Shown here in pieces: positions 61,189-64,000 of a DNA stretch of 64,000 nucleotides. The stretch lies in the NCBI GenBank assembly GCA_021819205.1, contig JAKARV010000004.1:50557-114556 (forward strand), written 5' to 3'. The stretch's first letter is position 1; each line of letters opens with the position of its first letter. The DNA comes from Actinomycetes bacterium. GTDB lineage: Bacteria > Actinomycetota > Acidimicrobiia > Acidimicrobiales > Acidimicrobiaceae. The notes beneath the pieces are model-generated. The model was not told where the DNA came from. It saw nothing but the letters and a program-made list of their open reading frames with translations, and made no database searches. Made by a program: the position numbers and the translations under genes.

Positions 61189-62807
61189 CTAGAGATCCTG
61201 TCCGCCGCCTCGGAGCCGCGTTTGGCATGGTAAGAGGAGCGCGCCAGCGGCGAAGACTCCACGTAGCGGAAGCCCATAGAGAGCGCCGACGCTCTGATCT
61301 CGGCAAACTCCTCCGGACGGTAGTAACGGGCAACCGGTAGGTGTCTCCTGGTTGGGCGCAGGTACTGGCCGACGGTAAGGATCTCAACCCCCGCCTCGCG
61401 CAGATCCCGCATCGCGCCTTCAAGTTCCTCGCGGCTCTCCCCCATGCCGACGATAAGACCGGACTTGACCACCAAGCCGGCAGAGGCCGCCCTCGCAAGC
61501 AGGGCCAGCGTCCTAACGTAATTCGCCGACGGCCGGATCGCCCGGTGAAGACGGAGAACGGTCTCCAGATTGTGGTTGAGCACGTCCGGCCGGGCCGCAA
61601 ATATCTGCTCCAGCGGTTCGACCATCCCTTTCAAATCCGGGATGAGCACCTCCACCTTGCACCCTTGGTTCCTCTCTTTGATCGCCCGGATCGTCTGTGC
61701 AAAGGCGCCGGCCCCGCCGTCAGGAAGGTCATCACGGGCGACGGCGGTAAGCACCGCGAAGTTCAACCCAAGACGATCCACCGCCTCCGCTACCCGCTCC
61801 GGCTCCCGCGGATCGAGAGGAAGCGGCTTGGAAGTGTCTACCAGGCAGAAAGCGCACGCCCGCGTGCAGCTCTCCCCGTTGATCATGAAGGTTGCGGTGC
61901 CGTCCTTCCAACACTCGTAGATGTTCGGGCAACCCGCCTCCTGGCAAACGGTGACCAGGTTCAACCCCTCGACCAAGCCGCCAATGCTGCGGTACTCCTC
62001 TCCCATTACCGCGGTCCGCCGTACCCACTCCGGCTTGCGAGCAGCAAAGGGAACCGCCTCTGCTGCGTTGAATCCCGCCTTGGCGAGACGTACTTCGAGC
62101 CGTGAACGCCCCGAGTCCACGCGGCGTGCGCTTTCGCCCCCCGCAGAAAGGTCGACGCCGGCCAAGTCGATACCGGAGAAGCCAAAGCTCTTCGCAAAGG
62201 CGGCAACCATTTTGGAGGCGACCTCGGCAACCGGCACCGAGACTCCCTCGAGAGCCATAGAAGTAACTGGCTTGTTTGCAATTCCGCAAGGAACAATGTG
62301 CGAGAACATGGCCATATCAGTGCTGACGTTCAAGGCGAAGCCGTGCATGGAACGACCCCGCGCCAGCTTCACCCCAATGGCCGCAATCTTGCGCTCGTTC
62401 CCACTCTCTCCGGTCCACACTCCGGGGTAACCCTCCAAGTGGAAAGCGGCTATGCCGTACTCCGCGAGCACCGAGACCACCACGCCTTCTATCCCGTGAA
62501 CGTACGTCGGCGTCGCATCCGGAACTATCGGAACATCAATAATCGGGTAACCTACCAGCTGGCCCGGGCCGTGGTATGTGATATCTCCTCCACGATCGGT
62601 AGGGATTGCGCGAGCACCAACCGATTCCGGGCTCACCAACATGTGCGCGGGATCCGCCCTTACGCCCAAAGTGTAGATAGGGGGATGCTCGAGCAGCAGA
62701 AGGTAGCTGGATTCGCCGGTGTGAAGGCGATGCTGCAGCTCAAGGGCGTCCTCGTACTCCACCCTCCCCAACCAGCGGGCAACAAGAAGCTCCCTTCGAG
62801 CGCTCAT
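61185..62807 (-). CDS. lipB-lipA: LipB-LipA fusion (octanoyltransferase and lipoyl synthase)
   Basis: One continuous frame of 540 residues holds both lipoate enzymes. Residues about 1-225 are LipB: Arg-Gly-Gly-Asp-Ile-Thr-Tyr-His-Gly-Pro-Gly-Gln (about 72-83), Ile-Gly-Val-Lys (Lys 147) and Ile-Val-Pro-Cys-Gly-Ile (Cys 174, the acyl-enzyme). Residues about 245-540 are LipA: the auxiliary cluster motif CX4CX5C (Cys 288, 293, 299), the radical SAM motif CX3CX2C (314, 318, 321), and the C-terminal Arg-Ser-Ser-Tyr. No stop separates them. ATG 62807 overlaps the E2 stop. It would move octanoate from ACP to the E2 and then insert sulphur, and E2 is the gene just upstream. Confidence 0.93.
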   Translation of the reverse strand: MSARRELLVARWLGRVEYEDALELQHRLHTGESSYLLLLEHPPIYTLGVRADPAHMLVSPESVGARAIPTDRGGDITYHGPGQLVGYPIIDVPIVPDATPTYVHGIEGVVVSVLAEYGIAAFHLEGYPGVWTGESGNERKIAAIGVKLARGRSMHGFALNVSTDMAMFSHIVPCGIANKPVTSMALEGVSVPVAEVASKMVAAFAKSFGFSGIDLAGVDLSAGGESARRVDSGRSRLEVRLAKAGFNAAEAVPFAARKPEWVRRTAVMGEEYRSIGGLVEGLNLVTVCQEAGCPNIYECWKDGTATFMINGESCTRACAFCLVDTSKPLPLDPREPERVAEAVDRLGLNFAVLTAVARDDLPDGGAGAFAQTIRAIKERNQGCKVEVLIPDLKGMVEPLEQIFAARPDVLNHNLETVLRLHRAIRPSANYVRTLALLARAASAGLVVKSGLIVGMGESREELEGAMRDLREAGVEILTVGQYLRPTRRHLPVARYYRPEEFAEIRASALSMGFRYVESSPLARSSYHAKRGSEAADRISS

Positions 62808-64000
62808 AGCTCCTGAGCCCAGTTCCACTCCTCGATCACCTGCTTCTCCTTCGCCAAAAAGGCCGCCGCGTAGGCTCCGTCGATGGCGCGATGATCAAAG
62901 TTTACGGTCAGCAGTCCAACCGAGTGGATCGCAATTGACTCACCACCCAAGGCATCAATGACCACCACCGGCTTGCGCTTCACGCCATCGGTTGCGAGAA
63001 TCGCCACCTGCGGCTGGTTGATGATCGCCCCGGTCATGAAGGTACCAAATGGGCCCGGGTTGGTGATGGTGAAGGTCCCTCCGGAGATGTCGTCGGCGCT
63101 CAGCTTCTTCGAGCGGGCACGGTAGGCAAGATCGTGGATTTCCCTGGCGATGCCGGAGAGGCGCTTGCCGTCGGCGTTATGAATCACCGGCGCGATCAAC
63201 CCATCCAAGTTCAGATCGACCGCAATCGCCACATTGACGTCGCGGTGTACTACCAGCGACTCCCCCAAGACCGACGCGTTGATGTTCGGAAAAGCTTTGA
63301 TCGCTTCTACAGTGGCCCGGACAACAAAGGGGAGATAGGTTAAACTGAACCCTTCGTCGGCCTTGAACTCCGCATTCCGTTGGCGCCGAACCCTCTCTAC
63401 ACCTTCGAAGTCGACTTCAATCGACATCAGCGTATGCGCAGACGTCGCCTTGGAGCGGGCCATATGCTCGGCGGTCCTCCTCCGGATGTTGCTGAAGGGC
63501 ACGACGTAGTCGCGAGAACCCACGGCAGCATCGGGAAGCGACGTATACCGCGCGACGCCCGCCACCTCCGCGGGCAAAACGGGAGCTTGAGGAACCGGCG
63601 CAGGTGCAGGCGCAGGTGCAGGCGCAGGTGCAGGTGCAGGTGCAGGTGCAGGTGCAGGCGACGATGGAAGCGATGACACCCGGGCCTCGCGCCCTTCCCT
63701 CGCCAACTTGTCCAAATGATCAAGAACATCGGCACGGGTAATGCGACCTCCGACACCGGTTCCGACGATCTGCCTGGGATCGATGCCGTTCTCCACAATC
63801 AAACGCCGAACCACTGGGGAGAGAACCAGGTCGGCAAGTTCGCTCGCGGCGCCAGCCGGAGCCTGCGGAAACAGAGCCGGTGGTGGAGGAGTAGGAGCAG
63901 CCGCCGGTGGAGCCGGTGGTGGAGGAGTAGGAGCAGCCGCCGGTGGAGCCGGTGGTGGAGGAGTAGGAGCAGCCGCCGGTGGAGCCGGTGGTGGAGGAGT
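62804..64000 (-). CDS. 2-oxo acid dehydrogenase E2 (dihydrolipoyl acyltransferase), 5' end missing
   Basis: The frame runs off the right edge, so the N-terminal lipoyl domain(s) are not in view. From the edge inward it has a Pro/Ala linker of 12-residue repeats, a peripheral-subunit-binding domain (Ser-Pro-Val-Val-Arg-Arg-Leu-Ile-x7-Asp-Pro, Gly-Thr-Gly-x-Gly-Gly-Arg-Ile-Thr-Arg-x-Asp-Val), a second Ala-Pro linker, and the catalytic domain ending Phe-Asp-His-Arg-Ala-Ile-Asp-Gly-Ala with His and Asp. It may be pyruvate, 2-oxoglutarate or branched-chain E2. In mycobacteria the gene before lipB is dlaT, which fits. GTG 63814 is an internal codon, not the start. Confidence 0.93.
   Translation of the reverse strand, partial: TPPPPAPPAAAPTPPPPAPPAAAPTPPPPAPPAAAPTPPPPALFPQAPAGAASELADLVLSPVVRRLIVENGIDPRQIVGTGVGGRITRADVLDHLDKLAREGREARVSSLPSSPAPAPAPAPAPAPAPAPAPAPVPQAPVLPAEVAGVARYTSLPDAAVGSRDYVVPFSNIRRRTAEHMARSKATSAHTLMSIEVDFEGVERVRRQRNAEFKADEGFSLTYLPFVVRATVEAIKAFPNINASVLGESLVVHRDVNVAIAVDLNLDGLIAPVIHNADGKRLSGIAREIHDLAYRARSKKLSADDISGGTFTITNPGPFGTFMTGAIINQPQVAILATDGVKRKPVVVIDALGGESIAIHSVGLLTVNFDHRAIDGAYAAAFLAKEKQVIEEWNWAQEL
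63599..63660 (-). repeat. Ala-Pro codon repeats in the E2 linker
   Basis: Hexamers of the form GGTGCA or GGCGCA (plus strand) recur about ten times and encode alternating Ala and Pro on the minus strand, between the binding domain and the catalytic domain. Confidence 0.9.
63876..64000 (-). repeat. 36-bp tandem repeats in the outer E2 linker
   Basis: A 36-base unit recurs at 63876, 63912 and 63948, with a partial copy at 63984 reaching the edge. Each encodes a 12-residue Pro/Ala/Thr unit. Copies look identical and the array continues beyond the window. Confidence 0.92.

Noticed and set aside
63876..64000. CRISPR or satellite at the right edge
   Set aside because: Units are 36 bp without spacers and encode a Pro/Ala linker of an E2.

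Overview
The window is GC-rich bacterial chromosome, densely packed, with many GTG and TTG starts and stop/start overlaps of the ATGA, GTGA and TTGA kind. Gene content points to Actinomycetota and, I infer, a deep lineage such as Acidimicrobiia rather than a mycolic-acid genus. The pointers are a fused E2o-E1o 2-oxoglutarate decarboxylase/dehydrogenase (Kgd type), a UvrD2-like helicase with a C-terminal HRDC-like segment, the decaprenyl-phosphoryl-arabinose genes ubiA-dprE1-dprE2, an E2-lipB-lipA order, and a GlnR-like site near amt. The species cannot be fixed from sequence alone.

Layout. 1-1.6 kb: edge of a probable prepilin peptidase, a type IV pilin and a tyrosine phosphatase. 1.8-3.7 kb: divergent MarR/YceI pair sharing a palindromic operator, then an NfuA-type Fe-S carrier. 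3.7-8.1 kb: ATP-grasp ligase, radical SAM protein with a Cys-Cys tail, helicase. 8.1-10.0 kb: fabZ, exonuclease III, hotdog thioesterase (minus). 10.3-20.5 kb: kgd, alpha/beta hydrolase, SDR39U1-like protein, acyl-CoA ligase, ABC1 kinase, ammonium transporter. 20.6-34.4 kb: DEDDh exonuclease, then a cell-envelope polysaccharide region (ubiA-dprE1-dprE2, a secreted SpoIID-domain repeat protein, a methyltransferase-like protein, three coupled glycosyltransferases, Wzt/Wzm exporter) and clpP. 34.4-40.9 kb: tRNA-Leu(UAG), rdgB-rph-murI, AIM24-family protein, MFS, JAMM peptidase, smpB and ssrA (tmRNA). 41-44.4 kb: MFS and MarR genes behind a frameshifted methyltransferase, then about 1 kb with no gene. 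44.4-49.6 kb: Thermus-type isocitrate dehydrogenase, two small membrane proteins, queF, an EamA transporter and a 3-methyladenine glycosylase. 49.6-57.9 kb: complete arginine cluster argC-J-B-D-F-R-G-H (minus) behind a putative ARG box. 58-64 kb: DUF805 protein, TPP riboswitch plus thiC, an M24 peptidase, a single-ORF LipB-LipA fusion, and an E2 acyltransferase running off the window.

How genes work together. FabZ and the acyl-CoA ligase serve lipid metabolism. Kgd, Icd and the E2 serve the TCA cycle, and the LipB-LipA fusion makes the lipoate the E2 needs. DPPR synthase, DprE1 and DprE2 would supply decaprenyl-phosphoryl-arabinose to a polysaccharide exported by Wzm/Wzt. SmpB and tmRNA are adjacent. 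The least ordinary items are the LipB-LipA fusion, the Ala-for-Cys change at the benzothiazinone site of DprE1, the radical SAM/ATP-grasp pair with a CC tail, a recurring TANNNT box 6-8 nt before start codons (leaderless mRNAs), and short upstream ORFs whose stop overlaps the next gene's start.
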